Numbered from the stretch's first letter, positions 1 through 5,953 are shown. The stretch: 10,897 nt of DNA from Eubacterium sp. CAG:841 (GCA_000437375.1 FR898238.1:1-10897); one strand, 5' to 3'. Numbers and translations are program-made. The notes: generated by a model not told the origin, from the sequence alone.

Positions 1-17
1 TCACGGACAGCTTTGTT

Positions 18-46
18 ATTCTATCACAACCTCCCTCTCTTGTCAA
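18..46 (-). promoter_or_regulatory. Strong sigma-A promoter reading out of the left edge
   Basis: On the minus strand, TTGACA (41-46) and TAGAAT (18-23) are separated by exactly 17 bases. The -35 box is perfect and the -10 box matches 5 of 6. The DNA just upstream (about 47-110) is rich in A and T tracts, like an UP element, which is typical of promoters for rRNA, tRNA or other highly expressed genes. Transcription would start near base 11 and leave the window, so the gene it serves is not visible. Confidence 0.7.
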
Positions 47-175
47 GAGGATTTGAAAACTTTTTGAGATTTATTTTAACAAAATTTTGCTTAAATATAC
101 ACGCCAACATTATATACTTTTAAGGATAATATTTCTGCAAATCCACGCGCATCTGAAAAAAGATTCAAATATCCT

Positions 176-247
176 CTATTTCGGTAAGTTAAAGTACTGC
201 TGACGTATTTTCTCTCCGCTTATTTCTTTAAGATTGTTTTTCATCAT
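176..247 (-). other. 23-codon minus-strand ORF with a good ribosome site, possible gene remnant
   Basis: The ORF starts at ATG 247 and stops at TAG 176. AGAGGT at 257-262 is well spaced for a ribosome binding site. The peptide begins MMKNNLKEISGEKIRQ, which resembles the first helix of Cro/C1-type HTH proteins. After a frame change, the DNA downstream encodes FAEILSLKVYNVG, which recalls the next helix of such proteins. The spacing between the two parts is longer than usual and the similarity is by eye only. It lies directly behind the terminator at 279-306. It could be a decayed regulator, a leader peptide, or chance. The rest of bases 47-175 shows nothing I can name. Confidence 0.15.
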
Positions 248-278
248 TTTTGTATTACCTCTGAAAGCAGGTTATATC

Positions 279-306
279 AAAAAAGCCAAGTCAAGCGACT
301 TAGCTT
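279..306 (-). terminator. Intrinsic terminator of the tRNA-Ala transcript
   Basis: A 10-base-pair stem (283-292 with 297-306, one G-T wobble) encloses the loop 293-296. It is followed on the minus strand by a run of six T. It closes the transcript that begins at the tRNA promoter. Confidence 0.85.
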
Positions 307-309
307 TTA

Positions 310-400
310 TGCAGTGTGTTCCTGATTGAAATTTCCATCGTGCGGCAAAGATCGGCTTTGCACCGTTCGCCGTCCGAAATCGGATGCGGACACTGCCCGC
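310..400 (-). ncRNA. Candidate structured RNA between tRNA-Ala and its terminator
   Basis: The roughly 90 bases after the tRNA CCA end can fold extensively when read on the minus strand. GCGG (397-400) and CCGC (386-389) form a hairpin whose 7-base loop, GCAGTGT (390-396), is fully complementary to ACACTGC (311-317) just before the terminator. This allows either a pseudoknot or a closing stem. Inside are a UCCG/CGGA hairpin (373-384) and a GUG-CAAAG/CUUUG-CAC hairpin with a 3-base bulge (340-363). I recognise no known RNA family, and no T-arm sequence marks a second tRNA. It would be made as part of the tRNA precursor. It may be a processed small RNA or simply a structured trailer. Confidence 0.4.
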
Positions 401-476
401 TGGTGGAGCATAGGGGACTTGAACCCCTGACCCCAACACTGCCAGTGTTGTGCGCTCCCAACTGCGCTAATGCCCC
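401..476 (-). tRNA. tRNA-Ala(GGC)
   Basis: This is a complete 76-base cloverleaf with encoded CCA. The 7-bp acceptor stem GGGGCAT/ATGCTCC contains the G3-U70 wobble pair, the main identity element of alanine tRNAs. The D stem is GCGC/GCGC, the anticodon stem is CAACA/TGTTG and the anticodon loop is CTGGCAG. The anticodon is GGC (bases 441-443 on the plus strand), reading GCC and, by wobble, GCU. The T arm is AGGGG-TTCAAGT-CCCCT and the discriminator base is A. The gene lies 36 bases downstream of the DNA glycosylase gene and has its own promoter. Confidence 0.97.
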
Positions 477-487
477 TTGACTTTTGT

Positions 488-516
488 ATTATAACAGAAA
501 GCCGTCCCATTGTCAA
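488..516 (-). promoter_or_regulatory. Perfect consensus promoter of tRNA-Ala
   Basis: TTGACA (511-516) and TATAAT (488-493) are separated by 17 bases, so both hexamers and the spacing match the consensus. The -35 box overlaps the stop codon of the glycosylase gene. The start point should lie about 5 bases before the mature tRNA. Confidence 0.9.
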
Positions 517-1022
517 CTGTTTTTCATGACATAGCGCCATTCGACAAGCCTGTCCTTTTCATCGGCATAAGCTATTCCTATGCGCTGAGAAGCTGTATAT
601 TCGCACTTTTTGCCGTCATCCTCTACCCAGATCCCGTGAGCCTCGTCAAGCGGTTTGCCGTTTGATTCTCTTGTTATTTTCAACTGTCTTGTAAGTCTGC
701 CCGGACCGCTTATGCCTTCCACTCCGCGTATAAGCACGGCTTCCGGATGATCTTCATCTCCCGTTACAAAATTGAGCAGTTCGTACATTCCGTAGCAAAG
801 ATAAACATAAGCTATGCCGCCCTTGTGATACAGTGTTTCCGTTCTTTTGGTTCTGCCTTTGTGAGCGTGACAAGCCGAATCCTCTTCGCCGAAATAACAT
901 TCGGTTTCCGTTATTCTTTTTTTGATTATCCCGTCGTCGGTTTTTACGCACAGCAGCTTTCCGATAAGATCGTGAGCAAGAAGCGTCGCCGGAGAGGAAA
1001 AATATTTTTCATCAAGTATCAT
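513..1022 (-). CDS. mpg: 3-methyladenine DNA glycosylase (AAG/MPG family)
   Basis: This base-excision repair enzyme (169 aa) removes alkylated or deaminated purines such as 3-methyladenine and hypoxanthine from DNA, leaving an abasic site. The family signature is clear. ETECYFGEED contains the presumed catalytic water-activating Glu41 and the base-flipping wedge Tyr43. His52, Asn84 (in LLNFVT) and Arg99 (in VLIRGVE) match the substrate-pocket residues of human AAG. GPGRLT at about 106-111 is the conserved late motif. It is somewhat shorter than usual for bacterial members (about 190-200 aa), mainly because the loop between RGVE and GPGRLT is reduced. The ATG overlaps the stop of the upstream transporter gene in an ATGA, with AGGAG 7 bases upstream, so the two are translationally coupled. 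The pairing with chromate-type transporters may be chance. Confidence 0.93.
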   Translation of the reverse strand: MILDEKYFSSPATLLAHDLIGKLLCVKTDDGIIKKRITETECYFGEEDSACHAHKGRTKRTETLYHKGGIAYVYLCYGMYELLNFVTGDEDHPEAVLIRGVEGISGPGRLTRQLKITRESNGKPLDEAHGIWVEDDGKKCEYTASQRIGIAYADEKDRLVEWRYVMKNS

Positions 1023-1615
1023 ATAAGTTCTCCTATATATCCTGCCGATATTCCGAGAGCAGCCGATATTATTATAACCGCTATCGGGTTTATCTTCTTT
1101 CTGCTGAATGTGAGTACAAGCGCCGATGCAAATATCAAAAGCGAAATAATAAAATGATAGCTCAATACCGCGTCTTTTATCTGAGAAAGGTCAAAGTCCG
1201 AAACAGACGGAAAGAACACCGATTTTCCTATAGTCAGAACTGCCGCCGCGATAAGACCTATAACGGCAGGCTTAAGTCCCGTCATTGCTCCGGATACTAT
1301 TTTGTTTTTTCTGAAAGCCGAGAAAAATCCGGCGACTATAAGAATTATTATAAATGACGGAAGAACCACTCCCGCCGTAGCTGAGACAGCGCCCAAAAAT
1401 CCGCCCGTTTCCGTTCCGATATATGTTGCTATATTTATTGCAAACGGTCCGGGCGTGCTTTCACTTACGGCAATAAAATTCAGAATTTGTTCTTCGGTAA
1501 GCCATCCGTTTTCAAGAACTTCCTGTTGAATAAGCGGAAGCATCGCATATCCGCCGCCGAAAGTAAGCGCGCCTATTTTCATAAAAGTGAGAAAAAGCTT
1601 AAGATATATCGTCAT
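1019..1615 (-). CDS. Chromate transporter ChrA family, short form (second of the pair)
   Basis: This 198-aa membrane protein belongs to the CHR family, short-chain type. Short-chain members usually occur as adjacent pairs that together correspond to one full-length ChrA, an inner-membrane chromate exporter. Visible marks are the N-terminal hydrophobic helix with FGGGYAM at 19-25, the SESTPGP motif at 51-57, GVVLPSF at about 83-89, and further hydrophobic stretches at about 83-101, 108-128, 152-170 and 177-197. AAGGGAG lies 10 bases before the ATG. Its start overlaps the end of the first chrA by 17 bases and its stop overlaps the glycosylase start by 4 bases, so the three genes form one operon. 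The true substrate is unproven; many CHR proteins in anaerobes may not face chromate. Confidence 0.9.
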   Translation of the reverse strand: MTIYLKLFLTFMKIGALTFGGGYAMLPLIQQEVLENGWLTEEQILNFIAVSESTPGPFAINIATYIGTETGGFLGAVSATAGVVLPSFIIILIVAGFFSAFRKNKIVSGAMTGLKPAVIGLIAAAVLTIGKSVFFPSVSDFDLSQIKDAVLSYHFIISLLIFASALVLTFSRKKINPIAVIIISAALGISAGYIGELI

Positions 1616-2162
1616 TTTTCTTTTTCTCCCTTCCGGACATTATAAGCGAGCTTACTATGCCTGTCACGGCGCAGGCAAATATTATATAAATCATGTTTAT
1701 ATTTAAAGCCGCAAAGATAAAAGCAAATGCAGTTATAATAAATGAGATTATATTTTTGGCGCTCTTTTTGCTCATTGTCCAAAGAGCTTTGATTATAAGC
1801 GCAAGCACTCCTGCGCGAATGCCTGAAAACGCATATTTTACTGCGGTATTGTTTTCAAATTTATCTATTACAAACGAAATAAAATAGATTATTGTAAATG
1901 ACGGCAACACTACTCCTATTGTTGCCGCGGCAGCTCCGAGCACGCCCGCTGTTTTGTACCCTACAAACGTTGCGGAATTGACGGCTATCGGGCCCGGCGT
2001 CGATTCCGCTATCGCCACTATTTCAAGTATATCGTCATCGTTTATCCATTTTTTCTTTTCAACGGTCTCGCGCTGGATAAGCGGCACCATTGCGTATCCG
2101 CCGCCAAAAGTAAACGCGCCTATTTTTATGAATGTGATAAAAAGCTGAAATACTTTTTTCAG
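1599..2162 (-). CDS. Chromate transporter ChrA family, short form (first of the pair); start disrupted or non-standard
   Basis: This is the partner of the downstream chrA. AESTPGP and GVVLPSF are present, and in the same frame upstream of the first ATG (2090) there is a typical first helix ending FTFGGGYA. The gene must therefore begin further upstream than 2090, but no ATG, GTG or TTG occurs in frame there. The well-placed ribosome site (AAGGAGGA, about 2179-2186) serves an ATG at 2174 that reads ATG-AAA-TAA, a stop at codon 3. I set the start at CTG 2162, which gives a 187-aa protein aligned with its partner. A start at CTG would be rare and about 17 bases from the Shine-Dalgarno. The alternatives are a nonsense mutation (pseudogene), reinitiation after a two-codon ORF, or a sequencing error. 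Initiation at 2090 would lose the first helix and most of the FGGGYAM motif. Confidence 0.75.
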   Translation of the reverse strand: MKKVFQLFITFIKIGAFTFGGGYAMVPLIQRETVEKKKWINDDDILEIVAIAESTPGPIAVNSATFVGYKTAGVLGAAAATIGVVLPSFTIIYFISFVIDKFENNTAVKYAFSGIRAGVLALIIKALWTMSKKSAKNIISFIITAFAFIFAALNINMIYIIFACAVTGIVSSLIMSGREKKKNDDIS

Positions 2163-2208
2163 TTTTTATTTCATACGGCTCCTCCTTGCAGATGCAAACT
2201 ACTATCGC

Positions 2209-2237
2209 ATTATACTACATATTAAAAGAAAATGCAA
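2209..2237 (-). promoter_or_regulatory. Probable promoter of the chrA-chrA-mpg operon
   Basis: A perfect TATAAT (2209-2214) stands 17 bases downstream of TTGCAT (2232-2237), a weak -35 box. It sits between the terminator of the upstream gene and the ribosome site of the first chrA, about 35 bases before the ATG at 2174. Confidence 0.6.
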
Positions 2238-2238
2238 C

Positions 2239-2273
2239 AAATAAAAACGGCGTCCGTACCGATAGACGCCGTT
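2239..2273 (-). terminator. Intrinsic terminator of the membrane protein gene
   Basis: A 9-bp perfect stem, AACGGCGTC (2246-2254) with GACGCCGTT (2265-2273), is followed on the minus strand by TTTTTATTT. It lies 27 bases after the stop codon at 2300. Confidence 0.85.
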
Positions 2274-2299
2274 CTTATATTTACGCTCATACAGCAAAT

Positions 2300-2965
2300 T
2301 TATTTTGCGGATTTATGCGCTGCTTTTATTTCGCGATTGACAGTCGAGATACTGTCATATATCATTGAATTCTGAGGAACAGGACTCTGCGCCAGAAGAT
2401 TACCCTCTCTGTCCTTTATCTCAAGCACACGATATTTTACAAGTACCCCGCCCTCGTCTTCAAGCACTTTTTCGGTTATTGCAAGAGGCGCTATATCCGA
2501 AAAAGCAAATGCGGAGGAACTTTCCGTTTCACTGTCTTCGACTATTGAAAAAGCTTTTTTCTCAATAACAAGCTTCCCATCGGTCGTGAACAGGCATGTT
2601 GAAATCGCTCTCTTGGGACGGAATTTTCCGTCTGTTCCCTTGCACATCGACGCGGCGTTTTCTCCTTCAAACACGTAATCCGAAAAGGAAATTATGCTTG
2701 CGCTCGATCGTACTATATTGTAGGATTTTATTGTTTCTTCTTCAAATTCGGCTGTTTTCTTAGCCAGCTCGGCGTCTACCTCCTCGCCTTTTACAAGACC
2801 TTCGCGGTTTATGATTATGCACGCAATTCCCACTGCTATTATTGCCGCACCGAACATCCACCACCACAGCCATGCGAAAATAACGCCTAAGACCGCTATG
2901 CCTATTCCGACATACATTACGGTGTTTTTCTGAGTGAAATATTTATTGGTCGTTTTGTAATTCAT
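2300..2965 (-). CDS. Two-helix membrane protein of unknown function
   Basis: This 221-aa protein has two hydrophobic segments near the N-terminus, about residues 15-33 and 36-53, joined by a tryptophan-rich turn (WLWWWMFG). A soluble domain from about residue 60 to the end follows. Both ends should therefore lie on the same side, probably the cytoplasm. The soluble part starts with a charged, helix-prone stretch (about 62-80), followed by alternating strand-like segments. I recognise no family. The ATG at 2965 is chosen because GGAGG lies just upstream of it; an in-frame TTG 12 bases earlier falls within that ribosome site. It has its own promoter and terminator and is a single-gene unit. Confidence 0.8.
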   Translation of the reverse strand: MNYKTTNKYFTQKNTVMYVGIGIAVLGVIFAWLWWWMFGAAIIAVGIACIIINREGLVKGEEVDAELAKKTAEFEEETIKSYNIVRSSASIISFSDYVFEGENAASMCKGTDGKFRPKRAISTCLFTTDGKLVIEKKAFSIVEDSETESSSAFAFSDIAPLAITEKVLEDEGGVLVKYRVLEIKDREGNLLAQSPVPQNSMIYDSISTVNREIKAAHKSAK

Positions 2966-2994
2966 TTGTTCCTCCAAATTCTTTTTACGGTTTT

Positions 2995-3023
2995 ATTATA
3001 CACCGGACGGCAGATAAAGTCAA
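2995..3023 (-). promoter_or_regulatory. Promoter of the two-helix membrane protein gene
   Basis: TTGACT (3018-3023), a 17-base spacer and TATAAT (2995-3000) lie 29 bases before the ATG. An inverted repeat, CGGCAG (3008-3013) and CTGCCG (3028-3033), flanks the -35 box and enters the spacer. It could be an operator. The -35 and -10 boxes with their 3' flanks (TTGACTTT and TATAATAAAA) are the same as in the lipoprotein promoter at 6880-6908. Confidence 0.75.
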
Positions 3024-3199
3024 TCAACTGCCGGTTTTAATTTCTTCAACTTATAATTGAACACGCGCTTGCAAGCTGCTTTCGTATATATAGTGTCGAT
3101 TTTCTCAATTTGGTTTGATATTTTTTCAAAAATCCGTGAAATTTTTTCATCATTCTTTGGAATGTGCTTTTCTGTCAATGCAAAACGCTTAACAAGCAT
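3020..3199 (-). CDS. Possible small gene or gene remnant (59 codons)
   Basis: This is an open frame from ATG 3199 to TGA 3020. Without requiring a start codon, the frame stays open up to about 3243. The peptide is lysine-rich and helical looking, for example HIPKNDEKISRIFEKISNQI, with a basic end rich in K and V; it reads like the C-terminus of a real protein. No convincing ribosome site precedes the ATG, which itself lies inside the hairpin at 3196-3227. Its stop codon overlaps the -35 box of the next promoter. I do not recognise a family. It may be a fragment left by deletion or chance coding. Confidence 0.25.
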   Translation of the reverse strand: MLVKRFALTEKHIPKNDEKISRIFEKISNQIEKIDTIYTKAACKRVFNYKLKKLKPAVD

Positions 3200-3227
3200 G
3201 GCGTTTGTAGAAACAAATATGCCATGC
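3196..3227 (-). terminator. Hairpin behind the 145-aa gene, probable weak terminator
   Basis: GCATGGC (3196-3202) pairs with GCCATGC (3221-3227), and an inner TTTGT/ACAAA stem (3204-3208 with 3213-3217) adds 5 pairs. It begins 7 bases after the stop codon at 3235. The minus-strand tail is TTGTTAAG, so the T run is poor. Confidence 0.5.
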
Positions 3228-3234
3228 GCAAGGC

Positions 3235-3672
3235 TTATTTACGGTAATCACAATTTTTTGCTGCCTTTACAAGTCCGACTTTCTCGCAAGCAGCTACCCC
3301 GATAGGTGAATCGTCCTCGCCCGCGTCAGCGTCACCAATGATTGCATTATTTTTAAGGCAAATATCAATCGTATACTTCCACACCAAATCAATTATTTTT
3401 TCTTCATATGGTGTACTAATGGTAAAAATAGCGCCGATATCGTATTTTCTGAATTCACGAATTTGGTCGAGCGTAGGCATCGCAAGGCAAACAAGTTTTC
3501 CGTTTTCAAATATCCCCATCGGCCTCATACCGGTGTTGCCTTTTCCGTCAAAGTGGATTTGGATTGCTCTGATGTGGCATTCTGCGCATCCGCCGCTTTG
3601 CAGTGACAGATTGTCTTTGGGATTGTTTTGTATGAATCTGATGGCTTTGTCAATTAAATTTTTGTTTTCCAT
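3235..3672 (-). CDS. Uncharacterised 145-aa protein
   Basis: This is a soluble protein with no signal peptide or membrane segment. The first 24 residues (helix IDKAIRFIQNNPKDNLSLQS) resemble the opening of AraC-type HTH domains, but the expected helix-turn-helix does not follow. Then come a short GGCAECH segment (27-33), a strand-rich middle (FENGKLVCLAMPTLDQIREF) and an acidic GDADAGEDDSP loop at 113-123. ATG 3672 is chosen over the in-frame ATG 3699 because AAAGGAG sits 8 bases before it. It lies 28 bases downstream of the 123-aa gene and is probably co-transcribed with it. I cannot assign a function. Confidence 0.7.
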   Translation of the reverse strand: MENKNLIDKAIRFIQNNPKDNLSLQSGGCAECHIRAIQIHFDGKGNTGMRPMGIFENGKLVCLAMPTLDQIREFRKYDIGAIFTISTPYEEKIIDLVWKYTIDICLKNNAIIGDADAGEDDSPIGVAACEKVGLVKAAKNCDYRK

Positions 3673-3700
3673 AAAATCATCTCCTTTCTGTACTTGCATT

Positions 3701-4072
3701 TTAGCATACGTGTACTGCAGTTGTCCTTGCAGAGATTATGGATTTTTCGACCGCATAGTCAGGAACAACGGAAAATGTTTCGCTTGTTTTTCCCCCGAAG
3801 CCGCTGTCAATATGGTGTCTGAAAACAAGATATTGCGTTGCCGCGTCAGCATATATTTCTTTTATATGTTCTTCCGATGTGTCTTTTATTTTTTCATCTA
3901 TGGTAATACCGTATCCGGCGTCGTCATAGCTTTCTATGAACTCCCACAGTGCAAGACATTCCCTGAAGTATTTATTCTTTATTATAGCGTTTGTGCGCAT
4001 TATCGGCGGACGGACAAAGTTTCTGTCCATCGATTTTACAAACGATATCGTTATAGCGGCAAAATTTTTCAT
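3701..4072 (-). CDS. Uncharacterised 123-aa protein
   Basis: This is a soluble protein with no recognised domain. Aromatic and acidic residues are frequent in the middle (ALWEFIESYDDAGYG), and a central region (about 62-90) contains EEHIKEIYADAATQYLVFRHH. The ATG has no good ribosome site; only GGA about 14 bases upstream is visible. The end (TTAVHVC) is abrupt, so C-terminal truncation is possible. It is first in a probable two-gene unit with the 145-aa gene. The opposite strand holds a longer open frame rich in Cys, Phe and Tyr, which I take as an antisense artefact. Confidence 0.6.
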   Translation of the reverse strand: MKNFAAITISFVKSMDRNFVRPPIMRTNAIIKNKYFRECLALWEFIESYDDAGYGITIDEKIKDTSEEHIKEIYADAATQYLVFRHHIDSGFGGKTSETFSVVPDYAVEKSIISARTTAVHVC

Positions 4073-4101
4073 TTATTGTGCTGTTTTCCGAGTTTTTTCT
4101 A

Positions 4102-4130
4102 TTGATTATCTTCGCTTTTTCTGATATGAT
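4102..4130 (+). promoter_or_regulatory. Probable promoter of the phosphodiesterase gene
   Basis: TTGATT (4102-4107), a 17-base spacer and TATGAT (4125-4130) predict a start near 4137 and a leader of about 110 bases. On the other strand, GATAAT (4105-4110) and TTATCA (4127-4132) with a 16-base spacer form a weaker candidate promoter for the 123-aa gene. The two would overlap almost completely and could exclude each other. Confidence 0.5.
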
Positions 4131-4139
4131 AAATTAGAA

Positions 4140-4246
4140 AGTCTGCTTTTATTTTCATATTTTATATTATTTTGCAGACGGATATTCAGCCGGACGCGTT
4201 AAAAAGACAATTTTATGTCACAAATAAAAGACTGGAGTAAATACTC
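4140..4246 (+). promoter_or_regulatory. Leader of the phosphodiesterase gene with alternative base pairings
   Basis: GTCTGC (4141-4146) can pair with GCAGAC (4174-4179) across an AT-rich 27-base loop. Alternatively, AGTC plus TTTTATTT (4140-4154, with a 3-base bulge) can pair with AAATAAAAGACT (4222-4233), which abuts the ribosome site TGGAG (4233-4237). A small GAGT-AAAT-ACTC hairpin (4235-4246) also covers that site. No known riboswitch motif is present. AT richness makes chance pairing possible. Confidence 0.3.
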
Positions 4247-4248
4247 AA

Positions 4249-5949
4249 ATGGAGAACGGTGCTAACATAGGCAGAATAAACGAACTCGCCCTTTTGGAAA
4301 GGCTTTTCAACGAGCATCTGGACGGAATATTCCTTATAGAATATCCCTCGGGAAACATTATCAAGCTGAGCGATAAAATTTCAGGTAATTTTACAAACGT
4401 TCTGAAATTTGACGGAACGCCGTACGACGAACAAATAAACGATCTTATTGATGCGACCGTCCCCGATGTGGACAAAGATTCAATAAAGCACAGCATGGCA
4501 CTTTCCACTATCGTTGATAATCTCGAAAAAAGAAAAGTGTACTCCGTTGATTTCAATTCGATTGACTCAAACAACAACTACGTTTTCCGAAGAATACTTA
4601 ATGAATATCTTGACGAAAAAAAAGATATAATTGTTGTTTTGGCAGAAAATATTTCGTCGCTTGTAATGGGGAAAACGGACCCTTTGACCGGCGGATATAA
4701 TTCAACCGGCTTTTATAATCGCGTAACCGAATGGCTGGCTGCAAATCCGGGAAGAAAATACAGGGTTCATCGCTATAACATAGACCGTTTCAGAGATATA
4801 AACGGTGTTTACGGTCAAAATTTCGGAGACAAGCTCCTTCGTGATATAAGCGTTTACATGCGCCGGCTTGACTCGGATGACAGTTTTTCGGCACATCTTA
4901 ACGCAGATCATTTCGTAAGATTCTGCGCAGACGAGCTTATGCCGGCGCAGGAATGTTACGATAACTTTGTAGAAAGCTTTTCTAATTATCACATAAGCAT
5001 TCCGCTCAAGCTCCATGTCGGTGTATATGATCTGTGCGAAGAAGGTATCGACCCGTTTACGATGAGTTATAAGGCGCTTCTTGCGCTTCAGACGGTAAAA
5101 GGCGATATGCACAACAAAATTGCATATTATGAAAGCGGAATGCTTCGCCGCGAGCAGGAACAGCTTGAGCTTCTGAATGAAATAGATGATGCTCTTGAAA
5201 ACGACTGTTTTGAAGTTTGGTTTCAGCCTCAGGTCGATTATGAGAAAAAACAGATTTTCGGAGCGGAATCTCTCATCCGTTGGCGTCACCCCATAAAGGG
5301 ACTTCTTTCTCCGATGACGTTTATCCCGCTGCTTGAAAAGAGCAATTACATAAGCAAAGTAGATAAGTATCTCATAGAAAAAGTCTGCAAATATATGCGT
5401 CGCTGGATAGATGCCCTTCCGGATAAGAAAATTCAGATATCGGTAAATCTTTCAAGGCTCGATATTATAGACAGCGATTTTGTGAATTCACTCAGCCAAA
5501 TAGTAAAATCATACGGCATACCTCATTCGGCACTTCATCTTGAAGTGACAGAAAGCGCCTATATGAAAGACGCCGAACTTTTGATAACCGAAGTTGACAA
5601 GCTCCGCAATCAAGGCTTTTCCGTTGAAATAGATGATTTCGGCGCAGGATATTCTTCCCTCAATACGCTGAAGGATATGAACGTTGACAAGCTGAAGCTT
5701 GATATGAAATTCCTTTCCGGCGGTCATGGTGATAAAAAGGAAAAAATAATCATAGCCGCAGTTATAGATATGTCTCACACGCTCGGACTTCCCATAATTG
5801 CAGAAGGTGTTGAAACGAAAGAACAAGCCGATATGCTTCTGAAATTCGGGTGTAAACAAATGCAGGGCTTTTATTTCAGTAAGCCCTTACCGGTTGAAGA
5901 GTATGAAGCTCTTCTCTACGGAAAAACTAAGCTTCCAAATCTCAAGTAA
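4249..5949 (+). CDS. PAS-like/degenerate GGDEF/EAL protein, predicted c-di-GMP phosphodiesterase
   Basis: This 566-aa cytoplasmic protein without membrane segments is predicted to cleave cyclic di-GMP to pGpG. Residues about 15-138 look like a PAS-type sensor domain. The GGDEF domain (about 143-295) opens with DPLTGGYNSTGF, but its active-site loop reads NADHF (218-222), so cyclase activity is unlikely; such domains can act as GTP or nucleotide sensors. The EAL domain (about 303-560) keeps the catalytic set: ESL at 340-342 (E340 present), N400 in VNLS, EVTES (432-436), DDFGAGYSS (462-470), KLD (483-485), AEGVET (518-523) and QGFYFSKP (539-546). The ribosome site TGGAG lies 11 bases before the ATG. 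It stands alone between divergent and convergent neighbours and ends in a strong terminator. What the PAS-like domain senses is unknown. Confidence 0.93.
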   Translation: MENGANIGRINELALLERLFNEHLDGIFLIEYPSGNIIKLSDKISGNFTNVLKFDGTPYDEQINDLIDATVPDVDKDSIKHSMALSTIVDNLEKRKVYSVDFNSIDSNNNYVFRRILNEYLDEKKDIIVVLAENISSLVMGKTDPLTGGYNSTGFYNRVTEWLAANPGRKYRVHRYNIDRFRDINGVYGQNFGDKLLRDISVYMRRLDSDDSFSAHLNADHFVRFCADELMPAQECYDNFVESFSNYHISIPLKLHVGVYDLCEEGIDPFTMSYKALLALQTVKGDMHNKIAYYESGMLRREQEQLELLNEIDDALENDCFEVWFQPQVDYEKKQIFGAESLIRWRHPIKGLLSPMTFIPLLEKSNYISKVDKYLIEKVCKYMRRWIDALPDKKIQISVNLSRLDIIDSDFVNSLSQIVKSYGIPHSALHLEVTESAYMKDAELLITEVDKLRNQGFSVEIDDFGAGYSSLNTLKDMNVDKLKLDMKFLSGGHGDKKEKIIIAAVIDMSHTLGLPIIAEGVETKEQADMLLKFGCKQMQGFYFSKPLPVEEYEALLYGKTKLPNLK

Positions 5950-5953
5950 AATT

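Noticed and set aside
401..476. tRNA-Ala 3' end as an attachment site of an integrated element
   Set aside because: I found no second copy of the tRNA end and no integrase in the window.
307..540. 77-codon minus-strand ORF across tRNA-Ala
   Set aside because: It is simply the tRNA, its promoter and the glycosylase end read as codons.
3571..3585. CAECH in the 145-aa protein resembles a c-type haem CxxCH site
   Set aside because: The protein has no signal peptide or membrane segment, so haem attachment is unlikely; one such pentapeptide can occur by chance.
3338..4105. 255-codon plus-strand ORF opposite the two unknown genes
   Set aside because: Composition is extreme (Cys, Phe, Tyr, Ile), it has no ribosome site and it spans the 28-base gap between two minus-strand genes; it looks like an antisense artefact.
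4137..4248. c-di-GMP riboswitch in the phosphodiesterase leader
   Set aside because: The conserved core and tetraloop-receptor pattern of the known c-di-GMP aptamers is absent.
4702..5289. 195-codon minus-strand ORF inside the phosphodiesterase gene
   Set aside because: The plus-strand frame has unmistakable GGDEF/EAL motifs across this stretch; the antisense frame shows no domain or start signal.
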